Position numbers and translations under genes: made by a program. Positions 27,380 through 35,919 of a stretch of DNA of 37,677 bases are shown here, in pieces. The notes under the pieces were generated by a model that saw nothing but the letters and a program-made list of their open reading frames with translations, ran no database searches and was not told the origin of the DNA. How positions within the stretch are numbered: position 1 is the stretch's first letter; each line of letters begins with the position of its first letter. The DNA is from an uncultured Alphaproteobacteria bacterium (GTDB taxonomy: Bacteria; Pseudomonadota; Alphaproteobacteria; Micropepsales; Micropepsaceae), in the NCBI GenBank assembly GCA_903862715.1, contig CAIOYY010000013.1, positions 1 to 37,677 on the forward strand, in the 5' to 3' direction.

Positions 27380-27886
27380 ATGAAATCCATCACGCTTTCC
27401 GCCATCGCGTTTTCGATTTCCGCAACGCTCTTTTCGAGCGGCGCGATCGCGCAGGTCACCACCGAACCCGCCGGAAAACTGTTCTTCGAAGGCGACATTG
27501 TCCGCCATCGCCTCGACGGACAGGCAGGCCCGTTCTGCGTCCTGGAAAGTCAGTACAAAAGAGGCGAGGCCATTGCCTGGCGCATCCGTGTGCTCCAGCC
27601 GGACGGCACGGTAGCGGATGGCACCACGTTGAAGAGCCTTGTCGTTGAACTGGGCAGCGGCGAAACGGTGGCGATGGAATATGGACCGCATGGCAATCCG
27701 CCGACCGATTTCTTCTGGGCCAATTCCTGGACACTGCCGGCGACCTATCCGACCGGCTCGCTCGGTTACAAGGTGATCGCGACGCTGCAGGATGACAGCA
27801 CCGTGACCTGGATCCCGTTCAATCGCGCGGCCTCGCAGTTGATGGTGATCGACGGCGAACCCGAAATGGCTGCGGCTACGCCGTAA
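27380..27886 (+). CDS. Small exported protein, function unknown
   Basis: The 168-residue product has a signal peptide ending AIAQ, then LFFEGDIVRHRLDG, FCVLESQYKRGEAIAWRIRVLQPDGT, FFWANSWTLPATYPTGSLGYKVIATLQDDSTV and a short Ala-rich end. The last segment resembles an Ig-like beta domain that mediates binding. AAGGGG lies 7 bases before the ATG. It precedes the 490-residue gene by 43 bases, so the two likely form an operon. I do not recognise the family. Confidence 0.75.
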   Translation: MKSITLSAIAFSISATLFSSGAIAQVTTEPAGKLFFEGDIVRHRLDGQAGPFCVLESQYKRGEAIAWRIRVLQPDGTVADGTTLKSLVVELGSGETVAMEYGPHGNPPTDFFWANSWTLPATYPTGSLGYKVIATLQDDSTVTWIPFNRAASQLMVIDGEPEMAAATP

Positions 27887-27929
27887 GATTTTCGAACCAC
27901 CGGCCTGAAACGCCGGGAGAAGAGGTCCC

Positions 27930-29402
27930 ATGACATTTCGCATAGGGCCCTTTCGTAGGGGGCCGCTCGCCAGGGCGTTCGCGCCGTTCTTTCTTCTGCT
28001 CTCTCTTTTCGTAGCGCCGGCAAGCGCTACCCCCGCTTCTGCGTTCGGACCGCAAGTCACGGTCGGTGCGCCGGAAGGCGGTTATGTTGGCACGATGCGG
28101 GTGGCACCGCTGAACGGCAAGGTTGGCGCGCCCTTCACGGTAACGGCGGAAGGCCTGCCACCGAATGCGGAATTCCAGCTTGTCTGGCGGACGGTGAGCG
28201 GCAAATGGAACGTCACGACCTCCGAATATAACGGCCGTGAATTCGTCCCCGTCGCCTATGAGATGGGACGCCTGATGAGCGATGCTTCGGGCCGCATCGA
28301 AGCCACTTTCGAGACGCCGGAAGATTTCGGCTTTCTGCACGACATCGTGCTGCAACAGGGCGCGCGTCTTTTCACCCAGGCCGCTTATTCGATCGACATG
28401 ACGGTCGAGATGTCGCCGCAGAGCGGACCGGTGGGAACACCCATCACGGTGGACGTCAAAGGCATCGGCTATCGCAATCTCGAAGCATCGTGGAATCTTC
28501 TCTACGACAACAGCTTCACGGGCTGGGTATCGGCGACAACCACATCGGGCTCGGCCCGTTTCACCATCCCGGCGACCGGGCATGTCGGCGATCACGTGCT
28601 TGAGGTGCTGCATGGCCAGTTCGGTGCGCCTTACCGCAATCAGGAACAGGCCCCGGGCGGGGAGCGCCCGCGCTGGGCATTTCCTTTCACGGTAACGCCG
28701 GGTGCGCCCGTGCTTCCGCCCGACGTCTTGGCGCAGGCGCAAACAGAGGTACGGCTTTCACCACAGGAGGGCGAACTGATCTCGACGCCGCGCTTCTCGG
28801 GCGTCGGCGAAGAGGTTTCGGTGACGACAGGCGGCCTGGCGCCAGGCGAGACCTACGTCCTGCAATGGACGCGTGTGATCGGCAACCGCATCGACGGTGA
28901 AGGTTGGCAGGAAACCTCGACGCCGATCGCGGAAGCCACAGCTGACGCGGACGGCACGATCGCTTTCGCCTTCGAAACGCCCGACGATCTCGGCGGGGTT
29001 CACGGGCTATGGCTGGAAGCGGATGGCACGATGAAGCGCGGCACGCATTTCATCAAGACGACGGCGCTGCCGATGGAGGTCACCAGCGGCCCGGTCGGGA
29101 CCACGATCACGCTGCACCTGAAAGGCGTCGGCTGGACCGAGACCTCGAATATTATGCATCTCGTCTATGACAACGCCTATATCGGCTATGCCTGCGCCTT
29201 CAACAGCCAGGGTGACATCACGATCTACATGCAGGCCTCGGGCACGCCGGGCTGGCATTTCATCGATCTCTATCCCGGCATCTATAAGGGCGAGGACGAA
29301 ATCCCGATCAATTACCGGATGCCGCAACTGACCTATGAGGCCGACCATCCCGGTGAGGATCTGCCGGCCTTTCACTTCGCTTTCGAAGTAACTGCCGACT
29401 GA
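27930..29402 (+). CDS. Exported protein with a duplicated two-domain beta unit
   Basis: The 490-residue product has a signal peptide of about 32 residues followed by an A-B-A-B layout. A units (about 63-160 and 290-383) share VGAPFTVTAEGLPP / VGEEVSVTTGGLAPGE and IEATFETPEDFG / IAFAFETPDDLGG. B units (about 161-257 and 384-488) share SGPVGTPITVDVKGIGY / SGPVGTTITLHLKGVGW and LLYDNSFTGW / LVYDNAYIGY. Each unit looks like an Ig/IPT-type sandwich. It is probably a surface or periplasmic binding scaffold; the ligand is unknown. AGAGG precedes the ATG, 43 bases after the 168-residue gene. Confidence 0.8.
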   Translation: MTFRIGPFRRGPLARAFAPFFLLLSLFVAPASATPASAFGPQVTVGAPEGGYVGTMRVAPLNGKVGAPFTVTAEGLPPNAEFQLVWRTVSGKWNVTTSEYNGREFVPVAYEMGRLMSDASGRIEATFETPEDFGFLHDIVLQQGARLFTQAAYSIDMTVEMSPQSGPVGTPITVDVKGIGYRNLEASWNLLYDNSFTGWVSATTTSGSARFTIPATGHVGDHVLEVLHGQFGAPYRNQEQAPGGERPRWAFPFTVTPGAPVLPPDVLAQAQTEVRLSPQEGELISTPRFSGVGEEVSVTTGGLAPGETYVLQWTRVIGNRIDGEGWQETSTPIAEATADADGTIAFAFETPDDLGGVHGLWLEADGTMKRGTHFIKTTALPMEVTSGPVGTTITLHLKGVGWTETSNIMHLVYDNAYIGYACAFNSQGDITIYMQASGTPGWHFIDLYPGIYKGEDEIPINYRMPQLTYEADHPGEDLPAFHFAFEVTAD

Positions 29403-29503
29403 ATGGCACCACGCTTATAGATCGGCGCGTGCATTTGCTTTACGCTTCCCCCACAAGAACAGGACCTGTCCGTTTGGTTTCGAAGCGGCAAGGGGAAATC
29501 GCA

Positions 29504-30106
29504 ATGACAATTTCGAAGCAGATATCGTTCTTCGCGTTCGCCGTTCTCGCCTTCTCATCCTTGTTGCCCGGTACCGCCTCGGCGCAGGCCTGGGCCTATT
29601 ACATGAATCCCGAGCATCAGTTCTCGGCCTTGTTCCCCGGCGAACCCCAAGAACGGGAAATCACCTACGAGACGGCAAACGGGTTCATGGTGCCGGCGCA
29701 TGTTTTCGATGCACAGCGTCGTGACAGTCACTACTCGATCACTGTGGTGGATTTTTCTTCGCAGCCAGGCGAGATGGAAGGCGCCGTCGCGCACCAGGCG
29801 GCAATGGTACGCGAGCGCGGTACTCCCGGGTATGACGAGTTCGCGCAGCTGAACGGTATTCCCGGTCACGCCATCAGTGTCGTCGCACCAGATGGACGGC
29901 AGATTCTTTCGCAGATGTATCTGTACGAAACGAGGCTTTACATCGCAGAAGGAAACGAGCCACCCAATTCCCCACCCGCCGCGCATTTCACGCAATCAAT
30001 CGACATTCACCATCCCGATGGAACAAGCGTGAATCTCAATCCTCGTGGCGAAACCACCCGCGCGGAGATTCTGCAAAACAGGGCGCGCGAAGCCGAGGGC
30101 CAATAA
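29504..30106 (+). CDS. Small exported FPG-motif protein, copy 2
   Basis: The product has 200 residues from the ATG at 29504, which has AAGGGG upstream; the frame extends 5' to 29429 without a signal. A signal peptide ends TASAQ. The mature start WAYYMNPEHQFSALFPGEP and the following ANGFMVPAHVFDAQRRDSHYSITVVDFS match the gene at 9343, so the two are paralogues separated by about 20 kb. Function unknown. It ends 77 bases from the convergent DUF6152 gene. Confidence 0.75.
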   Translation: MTISKQISFFAFAVLAFSSLLPGTASAQAWAYYMNPEHQFSALFPGEPQEREITYETANGFMVPAHVFDAQRRDSHYSITVVDFSSQPGEMEGAVAHQAAMVRERGTPGYDEFAQLNGIPGHAISVVAPDGRQILSQMYLYETRLYIAEGNEPPNSPPAAHFTQSIDIHHPDGTSVNLNPRGETTRAEILQNRAREAEGQ

Positions 30107-30183
30107 TGCGGTACCACCGTCTGCGGTCTGCTATCAAAAGATGCCCGCGACGGCCCTTTTAATTCTCGCCCTGCGTTGAGACT

Positions 30184-30600
30184 TTAAGGGACGACCTCGG
30201 CGTCGGTCGCCGCAACATTGTTGTTCAGTGCTGGCGTGGTCACCGTCCTACCGTCCACGAGTGTCGCCGCGCCGAGCAACCCACCTTTGGTCCCATCTTT
30301 CAGTGGACCAAAGGTAACCGTCACCAGATCGCCCGGCTTCATGCTTTCGGGTGACCAGCCATCGCGTACAAGACTTGCCGGTGCGCCCGATTCCAGAATC
30401 CATTCGACAGGCTGACCGTTTTCGTCGGGAATTTCGACATAGACCCAGACATGCGGATTGGCCCAGATATATTCCGTTACGGTGGCTTGGACCGTCATGC
30501 GGACATTGGGATCGTACATGGCATGGGAATGATGCGCCGAAGCCGGAAGCGACGACCCCAGAGCACAAGTAAACGTAAGGACGAGCTTTTTCTTATCCAT
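30184..30600 (-). CDS. DUF6152-type small exported protein, copy 2
   Basis: The 138-residue product has a signal peptide ending PASA, then HHSHAMYDPNVRMTVQATVTEYIWANPHVWVYVEI, WILESGAPASLVRDGWSPESMKPGDLVTVTFGPLKDGTKGG. It aligns along its length with the DUF6152 protein at 4857, including the HHSHAM start and the GD.VTV...PLKDG segment. It has an extra 20-residue tail. A GGGGGAG site lies 3 bases before the ATG, with the same sequence context as the large receptor's start. No partner of the 147-5222 operon type is adjacent to this copy. Confidence 0.85.
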   Translation of the reverse strand: MDKKKLVLTFTCALGSSLPASAHHSHAMYDPNVRMTVQATVTEYIWANPHVWVYVEIPDENGQPVEWILESGAPASLVRDGWSPESMKPGDLVTVTFGPLKDGTKGGLLGAATLVDGRTVTTPALNNNVAATDAEVVP

Positions 30601-30701
30601 CGTCTCCCCCGAGCACGGTTATGCGCACCACTTTACGCCTCCGAGAAGCGGGCGCAACCGTGGGTTAGGGCGACAATAACAGCGCCACCCTAAAGGCGGG
30701 G

Positions 30702-30735
30702 GAGCAGACCGGGCATGCTTACGCCCGGTCTGCTC
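30702..30735. terminator. Hairpin after the MipA-type gene
   Basis: A perfect 13-bp inverted repeat (arms 30702-30714 and 30723-30735, 8-base loop) lies 5 bases after the MipA stop. TTTCTC follows on the plus strand; on the minus strand no T run follows, so it may act mainly as an mRNA-stabilising or bidirectional element. Confidence 0.55.
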
Positions 30736-30739
30736 TTTC

Positions 30740-31555
30740 TCAATCGAACTGATAGGCGAGGAAGAAGCCGACCGAGGCCTGATCCTCTGAGCCGCGCAGA
30801 CGCACCAGAGGCGAGTCTCCCGCGCTTCCGGCCAAATGATCGTAGCTCGTGACCAATGCGGCAAAGACCTGTTCGTGCAACGGCACGATCAGGGTCAATT
30901 CTCCGCCATAGGTGAGCACGCCGCCATCCGCCCTGTAGGTGGGAAGTCCAGAGCGGAAGGATTGCAGCGGCGTAACGCCGAAGAATTCCTGTGCGTAGCG
31001 CGCATTCGTGAACCGCAATTCCGGTCCCACGGTCAAAAACGCGCGAAGGCCGAACAGATCGATTTCGCTGTCATAGGCAATTCCGGCGTCGCCCACGAGG
31101 CCTTCATGCCCGTTCACCGCCTGACGTAATTCCGCCGTCGCGACGAACACACCGGACCTGAAGCGCGCAAAGCCACCGAGTTCGATGCTGCCGTCGATAT
31201 CGCCCAATCCGCGAAGGGCGCGCGACTTGTCGCCTGCAATGCGAAGAAGATTGTCGCCATCCTGCTGCCGCCCGAAATCGTAGCGCGCAATCGGTCCCGC
31301 CACGAAATTCTCGGTGCGAAGGACATTCCACCGCAGTCCGCGCTGATAGGAGATTTCCGCAATGTCGCGATATTCAATGCTGAGATAGGGCAGCGCCTGA
31401 AGCTGGTAATCATCCGAACCCACGAAGGCGGGCGCGTAGAGAAGCGCTCCGCCTGCGCGCACCGTCCACTCCCGGTCGGGATTGGCAAGTTGCGCCTGTG
31501 CGATGGAGGGAAGAACCGAGGCGGCGAGAACACAGAGGGAAGCGAGCTTGAGCAT
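30740..31555 (-). CDS. MipA/OmpV-family outer-membrane protein
   Basis: The product has 271 residues from 31555, the start that gives a clean signal peptide (MLKLAS...SIAQAQ); an upstream ATG at 31609 would add 18 residues before it. The mature protein has GGALLYAPAFVGSDDYQLQALPYLSIEYRD, GPIARYDFGRQQDG, RGLGDIDGSIELGGF, and ends VGFFLAYQFD with a beta-barrel terminal aromatic followed by Asp. These features fit the MipA family of barrel proteins, reported to interact with murein-active proteins or act as channels. The ribosome site is weak. Confidence 0.9.
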   Translation of the reverse strand: MLKLASLCVLAASVLPSIAQAQLANPDREWTVRAGGALLYAPAFVGSDDYQLQALPYLSIEYRDIAEISYQRGLRWNVLRTENFVAGPIARYDFGRQQDGDNLLRIAGDKSRALRGLGDIDGSIELGGFARFRSGVFVATAELRQAVNGHEGLVGDAGIAYDSEIDLFGLRAFLTVGPELRFTNARYAQEFFGVTPLQSFRSGLPTYRADGGVLTYGGELTLIVPLHEQVFAALVTSYDHLAGSAGDSPLVRLRGSEDQASVGFFLAYQFD

Positions 31556-31772
31556 GTCGGAGGGACGCTTTCGAGTAGGGAGCCAGACGAGCCAGAAACC
31601 GAAGGTCATATGTTTCCGCAGAGGAAGCGCTGTTTCCTTCGGAAACGGAGAAACCTTGAGCTTCTTACACGGGAGGATGGCCTCTCGTCTCGGGTCGCAT
31701 GCAGTCCGGGGAGGCCTTCACGTCATTTTTTCCCCCGGGAAGGGGCTTTGAGGTGGCGCCAGGCACCTCCGT

Positions 31773-32534
31773 TCAGCCGCCCGCCTGAAAGGTCACCTTG
31801 CCGCCAAAGCGCAAAACCGGCTTCGCCGGAAAATCAAACGGAGGCTTTGAAACGTCCAGCGGTCGCGTTTCTCCGTCGGCGCAATCGGTGTTTTCCGGGT
31901 GATAGTCATTTGTGATCAAGGCATAACGGGCATTGCGGCAGAGACCGAGAATGCGTGTCACGTTACGATGGGAAAGGTGTTGCAGCACATCCTTGCAGAG
32001 AATGAGATCTGCAGGCGGAAATTCCGTGAGGGCGCTGACATCCGCCTGTTCGAAACGGATATGCGGCGCGCCATAGGTGGCCTGATCGGTAGCAATGACC
32101 GAAGAAACGACATCGTAGCCGAGATAGGCCCTGCCCGAAAAATCGAGATAGCGTGAGAAACGCCAATCGCCGCAGCCAATATCGAGCACTGAGCGCAATT
32201 GGTGACGATCCATCAGCGCCTGGATATAGGCGACATAAAGGACCGTGTTGCGCAAATCCGACCCTGCCCCCGAGCCGCCGCCCCAGATCGCGCGATCATA
32301 GATAAAGGTGAAGATCGATCCGAGTTCATCAGCAACGGGATAGAAATTCTCCGGCGCACTCCAGAATTGCGAACGGTCGGACGGTGGAAACTGCGCGACA
32401 TAACGTTCGGCTTCGGCCGCGAAGAAATGCGGCGCCACGGAAAGAAGGCGGTAGAGAGCGCTTACCGTTCCCGGATAATCGCCCCGGCGGTGCAACGCTT
32501 CGGCCTCAGTCAGCAATTGCGATGGCGTGGCCAT
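31773..32534 (-). CDS. SAM-dependent methyltransferase
   Basis: The product has 253 residues and is cytoplasmic. An N-terminal helical part (about 1-120) is followed by motif I VLDIGCGDWRFSR, then GYDVVSSVI, FEQADVSALTEFPPADLILCKDVLQHLSH and YALITNDYHPENTDCADG. This is a class I fold; substrate unknown. No clear ribosome site precedes the ATG, so the start is uncertain. An 8-bp inverted repeat (32592-32608) lies upstream and could be an operator. Confidence 0.82.
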   Translation of the reverse strand: MATPSQLLTEAEALHRRGDYPGTVSALYRLLSVAPHFFAAEAERYVAQFPPSDRSQFWSAPENFYPVADELGSIFTFIYDRAIWGGGSGAGSDLRNTVLYVAYIQALMDRHQLRSVLDIGCGDWRFSRYLDFSGRAYLGYDVVSSVIATDQATYGAPHIRFEQADVSALTEFPPADLILCKDVLQHLSHRNVTRILGLCRNARYALITNDYHPENTDCADGETRPLDVSKPPFDFPAKPVLRFGGKVTFQAGG

Positions 32535-32591
32535 GCGGCGATGATCCCGTAAACGCGATGCCCGCGTCCCTTAGCGAAAAATCGCTGCCCG

Positions 32592-32608
32592 CGCTAACGC
32601 CGTTAGCG
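32592..32608. promoter_or_regulatory. Dyad CGCTAACG-C-CGTTAGCG upstream of a methyltransferase gene
   Basis: Two 8-base arms are exact inverted copies around a single central base. It lies 58 bases before the methyltransferase start and just beyond the cspA terminator, in a position suited to an operator. The binding protein is unknown. Confidence 0.35.
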
Positions 32609-32628
32609 TTGCGTTATCCATAGCCGCC

Positions 32629-32664
32629 AAAAGAAAAGGAGGCGGAGACATGGTCTCCACCTCC
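32629..32664 (-). terminator. Rho-independent terminator of the cold-shock gene
   Basis: On the minus strand a 12-bp stem with one mismatch (arms 32653-32664 and 32638-32649, 3-base loop) is followed by a TTTTCTTTT tract. It begins 28 bases after the stop codon of the gene at 32692. Confidence 0.9.
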
Positions 32665-32691
32665 TCCCTATTCACGAGGCGTCGCGTAAAA

Positions 32692-32895
32692 TTACGCGGC
32701 GGCCAGGTTCACGGCCTTCGAGCCTTTGGCATCCGGCTGGATGTCAAAGGAGACGCGCTGGCCTTCCGCGAGGCTACGCATACCGGCAGCTTCAACGGCA
32801 GTGGCGTGAACGAACACGTCCTTCGCGCCGCCTTCCGGGGAAATAAAGCCGAAGCCCTTGCTAACGTTGAAAAATTTTACGGTTCCGATGGTCAT
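32692..32895 (-). CDS. Cold-shock domain protein
   Basis: The product has 67 residues, the standard length of a single cold-shock domain. Nucleic-acid binding motifs are [20 protein letters not shown] (RNP1 KGFGFI) and DVFVHATAV (RNP2). The GDVFVHA-like core and the C-terminal [15 protein letters not shown] are typical of alphaproteobacterial CspA homologues. It is an OB-fold RNA chaperone in the cytoplasm. The start at 32895 is preceded by AGGAG; a longer frame to 33033 lies in the leader. A long leader (about 155 bases) suggests post-transcriptional temperature control. A terminator follows. Confidence 0.95.
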   Translation of the reverse strand: MTIGTVKFFNVSKGFGFISPEGGAKDVFVHATAVEAAGMRSLAEGQRVSFDIQPDAKGSKAVNLAAA

Positions 32896-33058
32896 GTATT
32901 TTGCTCCTAAGCATCGGGTTCCACTGGGGCACATGCTCCAGCGGCGCGAGGCAATGATCAGGTCTTGGGAAGTTAGGCTGTCTCGTCCAGGCGCGCACTT
33001 AACGCGAACGGGGTTTGGAACAGTGCGCTTCAACTGACGGCAACGCTATCGCACAGCC

Positions 33059-33087
33059 TCTATAGCCCGTTTGCCTGCCAATTACAA
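33059..33087 (-). promoter_or_regulatory. Predicted promoter of the cold-shock gene
   Basis: On the minus strand a TTGTAA -35 box (33082-33087) and TATAGA -10 box (33059-33064) are separated by exactly 17 bases. The predicted start would give a leader of about 155 bases, as is usual for cold-shock mRNAs. Confidence 0.5.
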
Positions 33088-33131
33088 TGTTGGCTTCCAT
33101 CTGCTGTTTGAGGGACGGAAGGGGGGAGGCG

Positions 33132-33962
33132 TCACCTCAAACGTCGCCCTTCGATAACCGCCATTCGCGCGAGCAAGGATGCGAAAGGCAGGCGCGAGGC
33201 AATGCGGTCCGCAGCGGCCTGATCGCAGATGTTCATGACGTACTCGTTCTCCGCGACAATGCCGCCGGGAAGCATGGTGTGCACCTCGGCGAGCGACGTG
33301 CGGCGATAACCGATATTGCCGCGAATACCGCTCCTGTCGCGCGTCAGGCGATGAAACATATTCGTGTTGAAGAAACTCAGATAAAACCAGCCGCCGGGCT
33401 TCAACGCGCGGAAGCTTTTGTCCAGAAAATCCCGCTGCGTTTTCTTGCCGCCGAGATGCTGCAGAAAATCGGCCATCATCAGTCCATCGAACGCGCTATC
33501 GGTAAACTGGATGGTATTTAGATCGGCCTGCACGAACAGCGCGCGTTCGGCAAGCGCGCCGCAAAGACGCGCATTCAAGGCGAGCGATGGAACCGAAAAA
33601 TCGACGGCGACGGCATCCGCCGCTGCGCGCAGCAGCATTTCCGTCGTCGGCCCGGGTCCACAGCCGAGATCAAGAACACGGTCGCCGGGCGAAACATGGG
33701 TGCGAAGGAAACTCGCGAGGCGGTCGATCTGGGGCGGAAATTTCGGATGCGAGATGTAATGCCGTGCATCGCTATCGCGCACCAGCATTTCGGGCGTCGG
33801 AGATTTTCCCAGACCGGGATCGTGTATCAGAAAGCCGTTGCGAAGAACGCTCCCTCCCTCTCCGTCGCAACATAGGCGAACACCGGCTGGCGAGAACGAC
33901 AGCGCCGCGCCGCAGGCAAAGCAGCGAATGAGGCTATGCAGGGTAGGGTTCGTATCGGGCAT
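33132..33962 (-). CDS. SAM-dependent methyltransferase with an N-terminal Cys-containing segment
   Basis: The product has 276 residues from the ATG at 33962 (a GTG lies one codon upstream). The N-terminus has CFACGAAL and a later CC, a possible zinc-ribbon remnant (C..C...CC). The methyltransferase part has motif I VLDLGCGPGPTTEMLLRA, the acidic VAVDFSVPSL, FVQADLNTIQF, DGLMMADFLQHLGG and a late KPGGWFYLSFFNTNMF. It is cytoplasmic, with unknown substrate; the motif layout is similar to ubiquinone/menaquinone biosynthesis-type methyltransferases but that is not specific. Confidence 0.82.
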   Translation of the reverse strand: MPDTNPTLHSLIRCFACGAALSFSPAGVRLCCDGEGGSVLRNGFLIHDPGLGKSPTPEMLVRDSDARHYISHPKFPPQIDRLASFLRTHVSPGDRVLDLGCGPGPTTEMLLRAAADAVAVDFSVPSLALNARLCGALAERALFVQADLNTIQFTDSAFDGLMMADFLQHLGGKKTQRDFLDKSFRALKPGGWFYLSFFNTNMFHRLTRDRSGIRGNIGYRRTSLAEVHTMLPGGIVAENEYVMNICDQAAADRIASRLPFASLLARMAVIEGRRLR

Positions 33963-34117
33963 CACGCCTTCTTAGCGAAGGGCACGCGGCTGTGCCACCG
34001 CCCATACGAAAACGCCCGATTCCGTGTTAGCATCGTTTTTGCCGATCCCGATCACGCAAGAGGATCGCGCCCGCGACAAAACATACGCCGCGCTATTTTG
34101 AGCCTTGGAGCGATGCA

Positions 34118-35203
34118 ATGGGGATGTCCGCCTTCGTAAAATATTCCTTCGGTGCAGCGTTGACTGCTGCGGCGATGGTTCTGGCCGCCCAGATGACGAC
34201 CGTGGCACAGACGTCGGATATAGACCCCGTCAACAGCGGCGAAAACCCATATCGCACGATCCGAAACTGGGGCACGCCGCCCGAAGGGCGACCCTGGGGC
34301 GCCGCCAACGGCGTCGCCATAGACCCCGATGGAACATCGGTGTGGGTGGTTGATCGTTGCGGGACGAGGGAAGGATGCGTTGGTACCGATGTCGATCCGG
34401 TACAGAAATTCGACGCGGACGGAAATTTTCTTACTTCCTTCGGCGGCGGCATGTTCGTGTGGCCGCACGGGCTGCATGTCGATGCAGAGGGAAATATCTG
34501 GGTTGCCGATTCACGCAGGCCCAATGCCATGGAGCGCGAGATGTTTCCGGCCGAACAGAACAAGGGAAGCGTCGTCGTAAAATTCAGCCCTCAGGGCGAG
34601 GTGCTGATGACGCTGGGAGAATTCGGCGTGGCCGGCGATCCACCCGCACGTCTCACCGATCCGACGACTGTCCTGACCGATTCCAATGGCGACGTCTATG
34701 TGGCCGAGAGCCATACAGATGTGGAGGGCCCGAACCTTGTCGGGCGCATTTCGGTGTTCGACCGGAATGGCCATTTCCTGCGCACCATCGGCCGAACGGG
34801 AACCGGGCCGGGAGAATTCCGCACGCCGCACGGCATGGTTTTCGATTCAGCCGGACGCCTTATCGTCGCCGACCGGCACAATCATCGTATCCAGATATTG
34901 AGCAAGCAGGGAGATTACATCGGCGAGTACCGCGAGTTCAGCCGCGTAAGCGGATTGGCGATCGATGCCAACGACACCATCTATGCCGCGGATTCGGAAT
35001 CGGACGATAGGCGGCACCCCGGTTGGCGCAAAGGCATTCGCATCGGAAATCTGAGCGATGGAAGGGTAACGATATTCATTCCCGGACATGAAACCGAAGC
35101 CCCGGAGGGCGCCATGGGCGAAGGCATCGCCATCGACGCCGCGGGCAATCTCTACACGGCGGAAGCGACCGTGCGCGGTGTATCGAAATATGTAAGGGAA
35201 TAG
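34118..35203 (+). CDS. Exported NHL-repeat beta-propeller protein, copy 2
   Basis: The 361-residue product has a signal peptide ending TVAQ. Six NHL-type blades follow, with VAIDPDGTSVWVVDRCG, LHVDAEGNIWVADSR, NGDVYVAESHTDVEG, SAGRLIVADRHNHRIQILS, NDTIYAADSESDD and AAGNLYTAEATVRGVSKYV. The HGM.FDSAGRLIVADR.NHRIQ pattern is the NHL hallmark. Compared with the gene at 15899 it is a separate family member. It is the first gene of the four-gene operon with the cytochrome b and molybdopterin genes. TTGGAG precedes the ATG. Confidence 0.85.
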   Translation: MGMSAFVKYSFGAALTAAAMVLAAQMTTVAQTSDIDPVNSGENPYRTIRNWGTPPEGRPWGAANGVAIDPDGTSVWVVDRCGTREGCVGTDVDPVQKFDADGNFLTSFGGGMFVWPHGLHVDAEGNIWVADSRRPNAMEREMFPAEQNKGSVVVKFSPQGEVLMTLGEFGVAGDPPARLTDPTTVLTDSNGDVYVAESHTDVEGPNLVGRISVFDRNGHFLRTIGRTGTGPGEFRTPHGMVFDSAGRLIVADRHNHRIQILSKQGDYIGEYREFSRVSGLAIDANDTIYAADSESDDRRHPGWRKGIRIGNLSDGRVTIFIPGHETEAPEGAMGEGIAIDAAGNLYTAEATVRGVSKYVRE

Positions 35204-35205
35204 GC

Positions 35206-35919
35206 GTGCAGGGGCCCAACGCATCGACGATATCGGCCCAGGGCATTTCTCCGCGCCGTCATCGTGCCTTTGTCCGGATCACGCATTGGCTGATGGCGCT
35301 AAGCGTTCTGGGGCTCATTGCCACCGGCACTGGCATTCTGATTTCCCACCCACGGCTTTACTGGGGCGAGACAGGCGCTGTCGGTACCCCGTCGCTGATC
35401 GACCTCCCCCTCCCCTTCGTCCTCGGTCCCTCCATCTGGAATAGGCCCTATCATTTCTTCTTCGCCTGGATTCTGGTGCTGGCGGGGTTCACCTATGTTG
35501 TCGGCGGCCTGGCGACGCGGCATTTCCGCCAAAATCTTCTGCCGCCCAAGACCGATTTTCGCTGGAGCACGATCGCCAGCGTGACGTCGGCACATCTGCG
35601 CGGCAAACGCACCGTCACGGATGAAACCGGAACTTATAATATCGTTCAACGCCTCACTTATCTTGCGGTGGTGTTCTTTTTTTTGCCGGGCGTTGTTCTG
35701 ACGGGACTCGGCATGTCGCCTGGTACGACCTCGGTGTTTCCGATCCTGGCTACGTCGATCGGCGGGCATCAGTCCGCGCGCACGCTGCATTTCTGTTTCG
35801 CGAGTTTCGTGCTGATTTTTCTCATCGTGCATATCGCGATGCTGTTCGTAGCCGGATTTCGCGGGCATGTGCAGGCGATGATCACCGGGCGCCTGCCGAA
35901 GGAGCGAGCTCCACGATGA
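35206..35919 (+). CDS. Cytochrome b561-type membrane protein
   Basis: The 237-residue product starts at a GTG at 35206, two bases after the NHL stop, with AGGGA 6 bases upstream. Four hydrophobic helices are visible and the heme-ligand candidates are RITHWLM, RPYHFFFA, GGHQSARTLHF and IVHIAMLF, a layout typical of bacterial di-heme b561-like subunits (Ni/Fe hydrogenase-type or formate/thiosulfate-type). It would pass electrons between the quinone pool and a periplasmic partner. Its stop overlaps the start of the molybdopterin gene (ATGA). Confidence 0.88.
   Translation: MQGPNASTISAQGISPRRHRAFVRITHWLMALSVLGLIATGTGILISHPRLYWGETGAVGTPSLIDLPLPFVLGPSIWNRPYHFFFAWILVLAGFTYVVGGLATRHFRQNLLPPKTDFRWSTIASVTSAHLRGKRTVTDETGTYNIVQRLTYLAVVFFFLPGVVLTGLGMSPGTTSVFPILATSIGGHQSARTLHFCFASFVLIFLIVHIAMLFVAGFRGHVQAMITGRLPKERAPR

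Noticed and set aside
27876..28742. 288-codon minus-strand frame opposite the 490-residue gene
   Set aside because: Arg-rich composition without a signal or motif; the plus-strand gene is supported by internal repeats and a signal peptide.
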